Source: Certhia americana (taxonomy: Eukaryota; Chordata; Aves; Passeriformes; Certhiidae). From it: DNA of 64,000 bases. The first letter of the stretch is position 1; each line of letters begins with the position of its first letter. A program made the position numbers and the translations under genes. Where the stretch lies: NCBI GenBank assembly GCA_018697195.1, contig CM031866.1:8287846-8351845 (forward strand), written 5' to 3'. This document shows, piece after piece, positions 43,601 to 54,450 of the stretch. Below the pieces are notes generated by a model that was not told the origin of the DNA, searched no databases, and saw nothing but the letters and a program-made list of their open reading frames with translations.

Positions 43601-44598
43601 ATTAACTCAGCTGTCTCTCCTCAGTACTTCATACTCCATTTGATATTGCTTTTGCCTGCTGTATTGTACTTCAATTCAAAATTCTTCAGGATGTATGTTT
43701 ATGTACTGCCCAGCACATCAGGCCCCACTTCACAGCATTGCAATAGTACAAACAGTACTCAACACTGATTTTATTCCAAGTTGTTGAAAACTACTATTCT
43801 TTGTTGAAAACTACTACAATGCTTAAAAAAAGGGTTCCTATTTAATTTTTAAAAACAAATCTCAGTTTATTTAGCCATCTTTTTTCTAAGGATTCATTAG
43901 ATTTATGTGTATTTAAGACTGAAGAACCCTTGAAACATTTTGTGCTGTGGGAACTATCAGTATGACACACTGTAACAACATCTCTGCAGCACGCCAGCAC
44001 ACCATATTTCTTGAAATACTCACCTCTTGGAACAGATTAGGCTCGTGTGTCAGGCAATAGATCAGATGGCAGCTATGGTTTTCCCTCCATGGTTCCTCTA
44101 TGAATTGAGCACTTGGAGCAAAGACCTTTTGGGCCACCTTCCCTGCCTTCCCACTTCCAAATGCTTTAGATGTTTCTACCCAGGTGTTTCTATAACCTTC
44201 ATCACTTACAGTACCTTAACACTTATCAGGTGCTTAAACTCCTGGGGGCAAAGAACAACTGTGCTGCCTAGAAGGACCCATAGCATTACACATCTGGCAA
44301 GTTGGCCATCCTTTGGTAGAGTCACAAATATATTGAGCAAGAGAGAGAATATTCATTTCCCATATGGATGTCTTTGAAAGTTTGGTGAAAGGAAAACATT
44401 CTCATTAGGAGACTTTTAATTAGAGAGCAGATCCTTCAGAAGTTTTCTGTTTTAAAACAATGCAAAGTGTGCAGCAAGATCACCTGACACAAGAATGACA
44501 ACAGCAACAAGTTCACTACCTACCTGTAGGTGAGCATAGAGAGCAAAAGCGAGCCAAGTGATCTCCCAGGACAGCCCAGTGGCTTTAGGGCTGGCCAT
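16534..44598 (-). CDS. ADAMTSL3: ADAMTSL3 (ADAMTS-like 3, punctin-2), first two coding exons
   Basis: Secreted matrix glycoprotein with thrombospondin type 1 repeats but no protease domain. Splicing 44598-44524 to 16653-16534 gives 65 residues in one frame. First comes a signal peptide (MASPKATGLSWEITWLAFAL then YAHLQ). It is followed by TRAEQSQ and GAYFLPEFALSPQGSF, running through to EQFLTYRYDDQ. From memory, human ADAMTSL3 has a different signal peptide, then TTAEKSP and an essentially identical GAYFLPEF...TYRYDDQ segment at the same place. ADAMTSL1 lacks this segment. Both exon joins are phase 0 with good GT-AG signals. The next exon, with the first WDAWGxWSxCSRTCGGG repeat, should lie beyond position 1. 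Only the N-terminus is here, and most of the protein is outside the window. Confidence 0.93.
17051..17110 (-). mobile_element. Short CR1-like LINE 3'-end fragment
   Basis: The words agaatcatag, ttagaaggtatttgaggact and ctctagtccag follow the order of the avian CR1 3' end in reverse complement (agaatcatagaat, ttggaagggacct, tctagtccaac). Short and diverged. Confidence 0.5.
33188..33223. repeat. Perfect 10-bp inverted repeat, 16-nt loop
   Basis: atatgctcca (33188-33197) is the exact reverse complement of tggagcatat (33214-33223). The loop also contains catgcatg. No flanking element was recognised. Confidence 0.85.
43781..43816. repeat. Short tandem repeat, 20-bp period
   Basis: ttgttgaaaactacta occurs at 43781-43796 and 43801-43816. 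Confidence 0.85.
44524..44598 (-). CDS. ADAMTSL3: ADAMTSL3 first coding exon, signal peptide
   Basis: 25 codons from ATG at 44598 to the donor CTACAG|gtaggt. The ATG has A at -3 and G at +4, a good context. The hydrophobic core WLAFALYAHL follows a short polar N-terminus, as in a cleavable signal peptide. The exon begins at 44618 with 20 nt of 5' UTR after the acceptor aatttctctcag, or 3 nt later because the site reads cagcag (NAGNAG). The in-frame codons upstream of the ATG belong to the intron. Confidence 0.88.
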
Positions 44599-44618
44599 CC
44601 TCACGCCTTGGGGCTCTG

Positions 44619-45844
44619 CTGAGAGAAATTGTTTCAAGTTACAAACAAGATCAAGTGGGCTCCGCCAGAATTTCAATGACTAAAGCAAACTGGGCCGGCC
44701 GCTGGAAGCGGTGCAATGCAAACACTGGAGTGCTGCGCTGGCCAGAGCAGCAGGAGTGCAGCGCATGCCATGAGCACAGCCTGCAGGGTGAGGCAGCTCC
44801 AATTAGGGCACAGAAAAGGACCAAAACCAGAGGTTCAGGGAAGCTTGCAATAGTGGACAAGCTTGATCATCTCCTGAATGTAGGAGAATTTATCAAATTG
44901 GGAATCACTCCCATCTTGATCTCTCGAATGTAAAATCCAAGGAGCATAGAATTTCTGATGTACTTTCCAGCACTTTCACCCACTCAAAGATGAAAGCCCA
45001 GCTCTGGGATTTCAGCAGTCATTTGCACTGCCTTTGAAAGCTCAGACTAAACAATCAGGGCTTAATCAGAGTTTAGAAAAAAAAAAATCCATCAATTTAG
45101 TGATCATCAAAATTACAAGGCCAGCATGGGCTTGTCAATTTAAAATTGCCAAAAACCCCATCATGTAATAATATTACTAATTCTGTTAATTCCTTGTGTC
45201 AATGCACCTTATTGCCTTAGACTATACACTACCAGAGTGATCTCGAAACAGTGCAAGTTTTATGCACCCCGGATACACAAACACAAAAACATCCCTCCCC
45301 CCCTCAGCCACCACCCCACAAGTTTGCCAAGCCCCACAATGAATGCAAACTTCTCCTTCAAATAAAGTACTTCTTTCTAAAAAAGCAGGCATCCCAAGGA
45401 AAACCATCTATCCAAACAGTTCTTGCACCTGTTCAACTGAACATAATTAAGATTCCTTACAGAGAGAAGTGTGTTATTCCCTCCCTCCAAAAACATCATA
45501 AAGTTCCCCACCATCCCAAAATCATTAGCACTCCTGGATGCTTTTATCATTCAAATGTATCAACTATGACAATAAAAGAAGGAAGGAAGCCTTCTTATTT
45601 TTTCCCCCTTGTCCAGGCACTGCCAAGAGCCCCAAGTGGCCGAGCGCTCCGTGCTCCGATGTTGCCCGGGTGCCGATGCCTGGACTCCTCGAGCAGCCGT
45701 GCCCTCCCGGAGACTGCTCTAGAGCGACCCTGGCCCAGCACCGCGGCCGCCCGCCCGCCCTCCGCCCTCGCCGAGGGACCCCGCTCGGGGCAGAGGGTCG
45801 GGGGTTGTCCTGCCCTGCCCCAGGCGGTCGCCGAGCTCACCCAC
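44619..45844 (-). other. ADAMTSL3: Probable ADAMTSL3 intron 1 (5' UTR intron)
   Basis: Follows if the donor at 45845 is used. Apart from the CpG-island edge and a GC-rich 44690-44790 segment it holds nothing recognised. Confidence 0.35.
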
Positions 45845-46345
45845 CTGGTGCGGCGCGCCGGGGAGCGCGCAGCGGGGCCGGGAGAGCGGCGGGGAGCGAG
45901 CCGGGCACCGCCGGCGCACGGGAGAGCCTCGCCTGTCACGGCACCGGGGATGCAGCATCCTGCCCCGCGAGCGGCGGCCCCTCCCTCACGCCAGGCTCCA
46001 GCCCACCGCCGCGCCTCAGCCAAGGTCCTACAGGCTGCTGGCAGCGGGCCGCCCCCGCCCGCCCGCCCGCCGCAGCCCGGCCCCGGCCGGAGGCGCCCGG
46101 GCGCCTCCACCTGCGGTGCGGGGCCCGGCCCGGCCCGGCTCGGCTCGGCTCCCGCTCCGCGGCTCGCTCGGCACCCCCCGCGCAGCCTCTGCCTCCCCGG
46201 CCAGCAAAAGCGGGCTGGCGGCCAAGCGGGCCCGGGCCCGGGCCCGTCCCCCCCCCTCCGGCGGCACTGGCGATGCTCCGATGTCGGGGGCCGAGACCCC
46301 GGCAGCCCGGGACCAAGTGCTTCGTCTTCCCCCGAGGGGCAAAAG
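45605..46345 (-). promoter_or_regulatory. ADAMTSL3: CpG island, probable ADAMTSL3 promoter and 5' UTR exon region
   Basis: About 740 bp of very GC- and CpG-rich DNA with sharp edges, 1-1.8 kb upstream of the first coding exon. On the minus strand a strong donor, CACCAG|gtgggt, ends at 45845 and would join a 5' UTR exon to the 44618 acceptor through a 1.2-kb intron. Other usable minus-strand donors are near 45990 (gtgagg) and 46428 (gtgagt), so the exon end is not settled. There is no obvious TATA box, as is common for CpG-island promoters. Confidence 0.6.
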
Positions 46346-46839
46346 CTACCGCGAAGTCAGCCCCGAATCTGATGCAAAGCAGCTTCCAAAACCACAACCA
46401 TCCTGTGTCTCATCTGCAAGTAACTCACTATACAGCTGCAAATCTGCTCGCACACCGAGTAGGTCTTTAGTCATGCTGCCCTCTACAATATTTTTAGGTT
46501 GCCTACTGTAAATCTGGCGAATATGTCTCGTACGACAGCTTTGCTCTCTTTCTCCTTCTGAGTTTCGAGCTGCTGGACAGGAACGCCAAAATCCTCTACC
46601 TTTGCACTACGGCTTCCACTGATGTTCCAAGCTTCAGTCGCGTCCGCTAAGAGCAGCACGTAGAGAAAGGGCTCTGATCCCTGCCACTGAAGTTAAAAAT
46701 ATGCTCCAGTGAACTAAACATAACCGATGAAGAGTTTGTTCAAATATGTTGCACTGGAAACTTTTCCAATCTGTTTAGGTTTCTCACCAGCACGGGAAGG
46801 CGCCTCCTCTATCGTTAGGAACAGAGTGCCCTCTGCTGA

Positions 46840-46965
46840 ATCCAGCCTGCAGAGCTCGGGAGAGCCGCCCGGCCGGCCGGGAGCAGCGCGAAGGCTCAGT
46901 GGGAGCCGCAGAGACACCAGCGCTGCCCGGGCTGCCTCCTCCGGCCCACTGCAACTCACAGGCTG
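46840..46965. promoter_or_regulatory. Small GC-rich, CpG-containing peak upstream of ADAMTSL3
   Basis: Short block containing cggccggccgggagcagcgcg-type sequence, 0.5 kb beyond the main CpG island. It could be an upstream promoter or 5' UTR exon of ADAMTSL3, or an enhancer. Evidence is composition only. Confidence 0.3.
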
Positions 46966-47491
46966 ATGTTTCAGGGTGCGCCCGGACACCTGAGGCAAGC
47001 TGTTTTTCCCAGCCTGTACATTATGATAATAGGCTGTGTAACAGGCAAGAGTGCTGCTAAGGAGCCGGTCTCCCATTTTTCTAATACCGCTCAGCTGAAA
47101 GTGTATCAGCTTCCTGGAAATCCTGGCTTCCAATCCATTTCAGTCGCTACAGTTACTTAAACAGTCCTTTCACTATGACATCAGTTATAGCCCTGTAATT
47201 ATTATCTACCAAAATTATAGACCCGTGCAGGTAACATATACTTCATACTCGATCACAGGTGATTTTAAAGCCAGAATTTAGCCATTAAATCATCTAATGT
47301 AGAAAGTATATTTTCTTTTGCCAAAGCAATGGAGATGAAGCTGACCCTCAAGACCTGCCATCTTCTTAGGAATGTACCTAGCTGGAACCATCCTTACTTA
47401 GAATATCTTTTCTCTTGTAATTAATACATGCAAGACAGAGATAAGCACCCACAAGCCCCCAGGGAGATTTCAGAAAGCAGCTTTACAGTCA

Positions 47492-47513
47492 ATAGGTGCC
47501 TTGTGGCACCTAT
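47492..47513. repeat. Perfect 9-bp hairpin
   Basis: ataggtgcc, loop ttgt, then ggcacctat. Too short for a microRNA precursor; function unknown. Confidence 0.85.
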
Positions 47514-49318
47514 CTTGGAAAGCAGAGATCAGCAAGGTCCTACCCCAGCTGCTGAAACAACTTAAATGTTGTTAATTCCATTCTCCCCCATAATCCATGG
47601 GTACGGTTACGTTACATTGAAATCATACTCTTTGCAAGGAAGATGAGCACCCAGAAAATAACAGTATTTGGAACATAAAAATAGCCTTAGCCTACTACTA
47701 GAAACTACACAGGGTTTTGGACAGCACTTTCCTGTGTGAAAACAGGACATTTCCCTATGTGAATCTCATTCTCATTGAACGCTGGTATGAGCTCTCATTT
47801 ATCCAATTTAATTTATTCACCTCAGCCTCACTACACACTCCTTCCACTTTACTCTTTTTTATCCAAACTTCGACTGAATCTGGATGCTTTGAAATTTTGA
47901 CTCCTGTTGGAGGTCTTCATAACCTCTTCTGCTGAGCCAAGCAAGAACTGAATGAAACTCAGGTGTCCACTCAAGATGTGATTGAAAACAAGCACTTCAA
48001 AATTCACAGCACCTGCAGCTCCATAGTAGACTCCTTAACACACACCCTAAATTTTAAAGGGCCACAAACTTAGAGGTTCTGTTTGCCTAATTTTCATACC
48101 TGGAGAAGCTTGTCAGCAATTCTGCAAAAACTAATTAACCACTTGAGTTTAAAATAAAACATCATTCTCTAAGGAAATATTTTATTTCCTTTTTGCTTAC
48201 CCTGTCTTGTATGGATTACAAACTCTTCAAGGCAGAACATCTGTTCTTTGCCTATTACATTATGTTTGCACATCCCTGCTCCAGGGTCAAGTGCTTTAGG
48301 TATTACCTTAGTAGCAGTTTTTCCCACAGAGTCTTTTAATTCCCACTCATGCCATATTAGCCCAGCAGAGTCAGTATAATTTTTTTTAATAACGAGCTAT
48401 AGCAATGCTTTTAACACCCAGTTCAAATGTTTTTGTCTGTTGCTTTTTAGCATAGCATTTTTTATTTCACATGTGCTTTTTCTTTTTTGCTGGTCTCTAA
48501 AATATGCGTAATTTAAATTACATGGAAAATGATAACTCTAACACCTTTACTGTTCATAAAATTGTGAAATACGGATGTTTGCACATATTATTTCATTGAA
48601 CACGTAACAGCAATGCCATCCATCTGTACAGCTGGCATGGACTGTCATGAGGAAGAGGGTTGGAAATATGATGGCCTCATCCTTTACTTTAGACTCAACA
48701 CCATGTGTTTTCACTATCAAACATAACCATAAAATATTTTGCAATTTCTTGATTTATGATCAATTGTAACAGAAAATTTCAACTTACGCTTAACAGTGCA
48801 GGCAGAAGTGGCAGAAAAAAATGCTCTGCAAGATAGAGCTGACAAAGGGCCAAACTAAAAAAAAAATTGAAGCTCTGGTCTGGCAAACAAAAAACCTCTG
48901 TTAAATCACATGATAACCACCAAATTTTACTCCTTGAACATTAATAGAAAACATGCGTATTTAAAAGAGAAACCCAACACTTCTCTATTTATCTTTGTCC
49001 TGAAGTGCAGGTAGACACATACCTCTTCAACAGATTCCACTTATATATAATTATTTCCCCAAACCAAGATAAACTACACAAATCTGATTATCATGGAGGC
49101 CATTCTTTCATCACAACAAAAGTCTTTACTACTCAAGAGAAAACATGTTTGGCTAAACTACAAATCTAAAATCCATTGAAACAGTACAGAACAACACTTG
49201 GCTCATAGATCAGCATTCTGAATAACATAAAGCAAAATTAGAAGAATCCTGCAGAGGCCTCATGCAGAAGCTGCACTTTGGTTCAACATCTCAAAGTTAT
49301 CAGTAATAGAGCAGCACC

Positions 49319-49335
49319 TGATTGATTGATTGATT
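49319..49335. repeat. (TGAT)n microsatellite
   Basis: Four units of tgat followed by a degenerate unit. Confidence 0.85.
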
Positions 49336-51769
49336 AATGAAAGCAAAATGTTAAATTTCCTGTACCCAGAGTAATGAGTACCCTGACACAGTCTAATCGG
49401 TTCTTTGGCCCTGCATTGTACACAGGGTGCTTGTTTACTCTGAAATAACAAGCCCTCCAGGGCAGAGAGCAATCACACACTGTCACCCTTCACAAGTGTT
49501 ATACCCTATCAAAAGTAAAGTCTCTATTAGTATAAAGGTACAAAGTTCAGCCACAGCACCCTGTCTTTGATTTCTTGGAGTTATGGAACCCATTGCATTC
49601 CATGTAGATCCTTGCCCTGGGCTTTGGAAACAGCTTCATCACTATAGTAAGTAGAAAAAAAATTCTTGAGTCTTTCAGAAAGAAAATCTACTTATGTATA
49701 AACCTAAATATTATAGAAGAAAACTACCATCTTCCTCTCAGATTGTGTTCAAATGATTCTAGAATAACCAAACAATATATTCAAATAGCCACTGTTTCAA
49801 GCATTTGAATAAATATTTGTCATTTTTTGTTTTCCAAATTCCTTTTGGTGCTTAAGAAAAACAACTTGTGCCTCATTTGCACATTTATGATTCAATGCAG
49901 TAAGAGCAAAACAAACAGGCCTTCAAATGGCACAAAATTACTTTTTATCCTTGTTCATAGCCTTAACTAAAATGCTGGAATAAACATTTTGAGTAAACTT
50001 ATAATACACTTACGTGATCATTTTGTGGGGTGGCAAAACATTTTCAAAAGGATTTAGTTGATTATGTTGGGCATAACTAGAAAATATGAATTTATATTGC
50101 TAAAGGTTGAACGCAGATAAAGCAAAATGAAAAATTCATTGCAGAGGTAAAATAGTTTCAGTTTATCTATACATAGCTATGTGTTAACAGATATTCTTTC
50201 TAACTTGCAAAATAACATATCCCCACTGAGACTATGGATATGGCATATTGAATTCCTGAACTTGTCTGAATTTGTTCTCATGCTCCAGTGACAGTGGCCT
50301 GTTTTTCTCATTCTGTGATGGCACTCACTTCTGTGATTGTGAAAAACAAAATGTTATTGAGTGCTATGTGGAAGAGACAATATTTGTGGAATAAACAGGG
50401 GCTCTGAGGAAATCAATTATATTGCAAGTCATGAGCAACAGACAAAGGTCAGCAGGACCTGCCCTCACTGTAATGGCTCACTGGGGAAGAGCAAGAGCAA
50501 AGTAGGTGGCCCGTGTGGCACAAGATGAGCTGCACATGTCACTACATGAGCATCCACCATGATGCACACCAGTATGGAAATGGAAGAGAACATAAACAAG
50601 GAGTGAGCAGGGAGAAGGAATAAAAAAAGATAAAAGATTAGAAGAAACACATGATACATCATTGGGATGAGTACTAGTGACACACAGAATGAGGTTATAA
50701 AAAGAGAAGATGAATGCACATTTCACTGTACCAGGTGCTGGGCACAGCAGTACCAATACAGACTATGCATAGCAACAGCTTCTGTGTTTGTAGCTGAGAG
50801 CAGAGTTTGGTCACTGGCAGCTGGAAACCAGCACAGCCTAAGCAAGGAACTTGCCCAGTGTCATGGACAAAAGGCCATTATCAGGTATATTTTCTACATT
50901 TGATATTCTACCAAAGAAAATCTATTATTTACTTTTGCATTGGGTAAGACCACAAAAAATTAATTTTCTCCCCAGTTTCCAACTTACAGAAGGCTGTTGT
51001 TCCATAGCAGACAAAGGCCACTCCAAGCCAACTGACTTGTACTGCTTAATTTAACCAGGAAAATAGAAGCATAAGCTGGAGTACTGCAGAGGAAGATCAC
51101 TTGTGCAGGGACGTGTTCTGCAAAGGCCTTCCCCATCTCCATATACTACCACTAATGATACAGAAACTGCCCTTTAACCTTTCTGGTGGGTGATATCTAA
51201 TTTTCTCACAGAAAAGTACCTACTCTGGTAGTGAGGCAACCATTATTAGGCCATCAGAACTCAATTTGTCCTCATTAATTCTGGTCACATGTGCATCGCT
51301 AACAGCTCTCTGTGAACAGACTGCTTAGGAAGGTATTGATGCATTTGAACCAGAGTAAAATTACTTGAAACAGTTTTACTACTATATATAGTAACTCCTT
51401 GAGGTGTCACACTGCCCAGTATATCTTGATTTGTTTCCAGTGGGTATTTAGGAAAAGACTCTCAAGACTTACAGAGCAGAATAACATCCAGACAAAAACA
51501 CCAAAATGCCAAACAATTTTCAGTTGCTTATGCTGATTTTGCATCAATGCCTATATTTTTCAGCACTATATTGTCACAATAGTCAAGCCTGACTGCTTAC
51601 TATGTACGGCCTCAACTGCACTTAACCCTTGAAAAGTAAATACAAATTCAAGCATTTTGTATTGGGTCATAAAAAATGAAATCTACAAAGAGATACTACT
51701 ATTAAGAAACTTCACCTTACCAAAGTATATAGCAGTCATGGCTCTAACAAATTCATCCAAGAAGTGGCA

Positions 51770-52140
51770 AAGTCCAGCTGCTTCCCAAGGGACAGAGAGG
51801 CCAGGCAGGCAGGCAGGCTGCAGGGCAGGAGCCACGCAGGCTGTGGCCCTTTCCCATTGCTCCTAGGTGAGACGTACAGGGGACTAGAGGGGACACCCAG
51901 GGGTGCAGAAAGCCCAGACAAAGTTCCAGCAACCAGGCTGGCACAAACCAAGCCAGAAAATCAGTCCATGGGCCACCAGAGCCCACAGCTCAGCAAAACC
52001 ACCAGGGAGCATAAAGGGAGGGGGAGGGCTGAGGGCCAGGCCAGAGCTTAAATGGAGCTCCAGCAGCCCTGGGCACAGCGTGGGCAGAAGCCTCAGCTGA
52101 GGCCATCAAGGTCGGGAGGGCAGTTAGTGCACCAGGAGCC
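51770..52140. other. GC-rich patch, possible old mobile-element or LTR remnant
   Basis: About 370 bp of G/C-rich sequence with abrupt change from AT-rich flanks. It contains (AGGC)4 at 51803-51818, a cataaaggg TATA-like word at about 52010 and agggagggggagggc runs. The open frames across it are Gly/Pro/Ser-biased composition products. The layout is reminiscent of an avian LTR U3/R segment, but terminal repeats and target-site duplications were not found. Confidence 0.3.
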
Positions 52141-52766
52141 CTGACAACATTTTAGGACCAATATGGACACATTGCTTACACCTGGGTGGAATTAGTTAGA
52201 AGGTACCCGTGGAAAAGGATAACAAAAAGTTTACTTGACTTTTTTTCTTGCTTTTTATTGTATTACTTCATTGCTTCTGTTCTTTCTTTCACCTGATCTT
52301 ACCAACTCAAGATCAAGGGCTTATTAAGATACTTGGGAAAATCCACTATATTTTTTATTCCAACTTTGTGGCATCCCCTAATACCCTCTAAATCTCCCAT
52401 ATCTATATTTTACTGTAAAAGGACTATTCGCAGAATAATTTTTACTGTGATTTTGTCTTGGATATATACCATATTTTTCCCCCCTATCTCTTAATCCTGG
52501 AACATTCCTAATATCTTTAAATTTTAAACAGTAGGAAAGATGGCACAGGCTTATCTCTGCAGGAATTCTTCAGCTATATTTGTGGTCTAAGCAATACAGA
52601 CTATCAAAGAAAAAGTCAGAAAGAAAAGCCAGGAAGAAAAGAATCAGCAACAAACTTCCATTATGCTTTACTTAAGTTGCCTCCTTCTGTTCTCGCACAG
52701 GGAGAGTAGGTAAAGAATATAAAAGATAAACTAGCTTGGCTATTTTTGAACTATTTGTTTCAGCTG

Positions 52767-52819
52767 GGTTTTTTTGGGTTTTTGGGGGGTTGTTTTTGTT
52801 TTTGTTTTGTTTTTGTTTG
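52767..52819. repeat. T/G-rich low-complexity tract
   Basis: Runs of T and G followed by gtttttgttttt repeats; no gene content. Confidence 0.8.
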
Positions 52820-54190
52820 CATTATTACAAAGCCTTGGCAGACAAGAAAAAATATTCTTAGAATAGCAGATTTCTTGCTTTGTCCTGCATTTGTTCCAAA
52901 ACCATACAAAGTATTTGAACAGCTGGCTAGTAATATGCAATGATCAGGCATGGCAATGACACACGATCACAGTGTTCTTTGTCAAGGACTGAGGTTTCAA
53001 AGCTGAAATAAACCCTCAGATGTACACATCTTGATCTTAGAGGTACACATTCAGATTTAAACCATGCTTCTTATTTTTCTTGAATTGAGCTTTCTATTGG
53101 CAATGAAGGACAAACAAGTACTCATTATATCAAAATAAAATGCTGGAACAGCTCCGCAGGAAAGAATTTCCTGGTGGTGTTGCTTAGATGAGAACCAGAG
53201 GAGCTTAGTCTGACTCTATGTCACTCCCATGCTGCACATAGCTTTAGAATCTTGAAATTATGTTTTGGGGTTTTATAAAAATGTGTAAACATGCTCAGAA
53301 AATAAATCTTTGTTGTAGATTCACACCTTTCTCTGTATCCTTATCTACTCTGTATCTTTGCATCCAGAGGTATAAATGGCTTCATACTAAACTCCTCCCA
53401 AGAGCTACACTCTTGGGGCAAATTATGCGGTTCTCCTATGCTACCTGCCTGTCCACCTATAAAGAGGAGCTTGAATTTATGCCTACAATCTTCACAAAAA
53501 TCTCTCTTTGTATTTAAAGAACTCTAAGAGGATGCAAGATTATTTTTCTATGTAGGAAATAACAGCTTAAGCTAAGATCTTAATTGACGTTTCTTGTAAC
53601 TGCTACAACACTGTAATTTACAGTTATAGTAATGTTCAGAGATTTTTATGCTCATACTGAATGAGTTTCCTGCAGCATCTGCTCTCAAAAATGGAAGTGA
53701 AAAAGGGTATATTAATTAGCTGGTGGAGAAAACTGACAATTATCACTGTTCACATCACTACTAAAGAAGTGCTGAAGCAAACTTCTTCCTAAACACTAAC
53801 TTCTATTAAATGTAATTAGCGTAAGGCTTTACAGACTGGTTCACACATTTATCTTCATGGAGGTTCTCCTTCCACCTCCGTTCTTCCTTTTGCTCACACA
53901 TCAGCTTTTAACCAGAACGCCGTGTAAGTGGGATGGCTGACAGGGAAGCTAAAATCGCCCACAAACAGCAGAACAAAAAGGGTTATTTTCAACAGCTGAA
54001 CAATTTGCAAAAAAATCCCAGACACAACAGGCAGAGCACTGACGCAGCAGCATGCTGGAGCATGAGCATCACTGCAGCTGTCGTGCATCCTCCTAAAGCT
54101 GGGGTCTTGGTTTCGCCCCTTGCACCGGTCTGTGAAAACGCAGGGCTGCCGTAGGTTTTTCCTTCCCCGCCTTCTCTGGGCAGCACCATT

Positions 54191-54450
54191 AGTCTGATAA
54201 GATACAGTAAGACACATATGAAAGATAAAGCAGGAAAAAAAAAAAATAAAAAAAAAAAAGTAAAAAATAAATTTAAAAGTGCTATCTACAGGGCTCGGCC
54301 GCGGGGCGCATCCCGAGCCCTTTAAGCTGCCCACCCTCTGCGCGGGCCGGCGGCAGCTGAAGGTTATTTATACCGGGGCGGCGGCGGGCGCTGGGTGTCC
54401 TGCGCGGGGCGGGCCCGGCGGCGGCGGCGGGGCCCGGAGCGGAGCCTGCC
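54191..54450 (+). promoter_or_regulatory. LMNB3: LMNB3 core promoter and 5' UTR
   Basis: A TATA-like element (ttatttata, 54364-54372) lies 79 bp before the start codon, which places transcription start near 54395-54405 by the usual spacing (inference). A CAGCTG E-box is at 54354-54359 and an Sp1-type GC box (ggggcggg) near 54405-54412. An 8-bp inverted repeat is at 54291-54320. GATA-type motifs (TGATAAG at 54195-54201, AGATAA near 54223) and an A-rich tract (54234-54279) lie further upstream. None of these sites has been tested. Confidence 0.6.
54234..54279. repeat. A-rich tract upstream of the LMNB3 promoter
   Basis: About 46 bp that are almost all A, interrupted by single T or G residues. 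It ends 12 bp before the promoter palindrome and about 85 bp before the TATA-like element. It could be a decayed poly-A tail or a nucleosome-excluding tract; the sequence does not decide which. Confidence 0.8.

Larger units (their letters stand above)
16654..44523 (-). other. ADAMTSL3: ADAMTSL3 intron between first two coding exons (27.9 kb)
   Basis: Large AT-rich intron. It contains one CR1-like fragment (17051-17110), poly-A/T runs near 32288, 33468 and 34810, a 10-bp inverted repeat at 33188-33223 and a 20-bp-period repeat at 43781-43816. The open frames in it are short, lack splice-site support and match no family I recognise. Confidence 0.85.
46346..54190. other. Intergenic region between the ADAMTSL3 and LMNB3 promoters
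   Basis: About 7.8 kb with no recognisable coding exon on either strand. It holds a small GC-rich peak (46840-46965), a 9-bp hairpin (47492-47513), an ATTG run (49319-49335), a GC-rich patch (51770-52140) and T/G-rich low-complexity DNA (52767-52819). Confidence 0.75.

Noticed and set aside
45251..46470. Long Pro/Ala/Arg/Gly-rich open frames on both strands across the CpG island (373 and 310 residues on plus; 171 and 153 on minus)
   Set aside because: Several frames are open at once, as expected from GC-rich DNA with few stop codons. They show no domain, no family resemblance and no splice or start context. The island is better explained as the ADAMTSL3 promoter.
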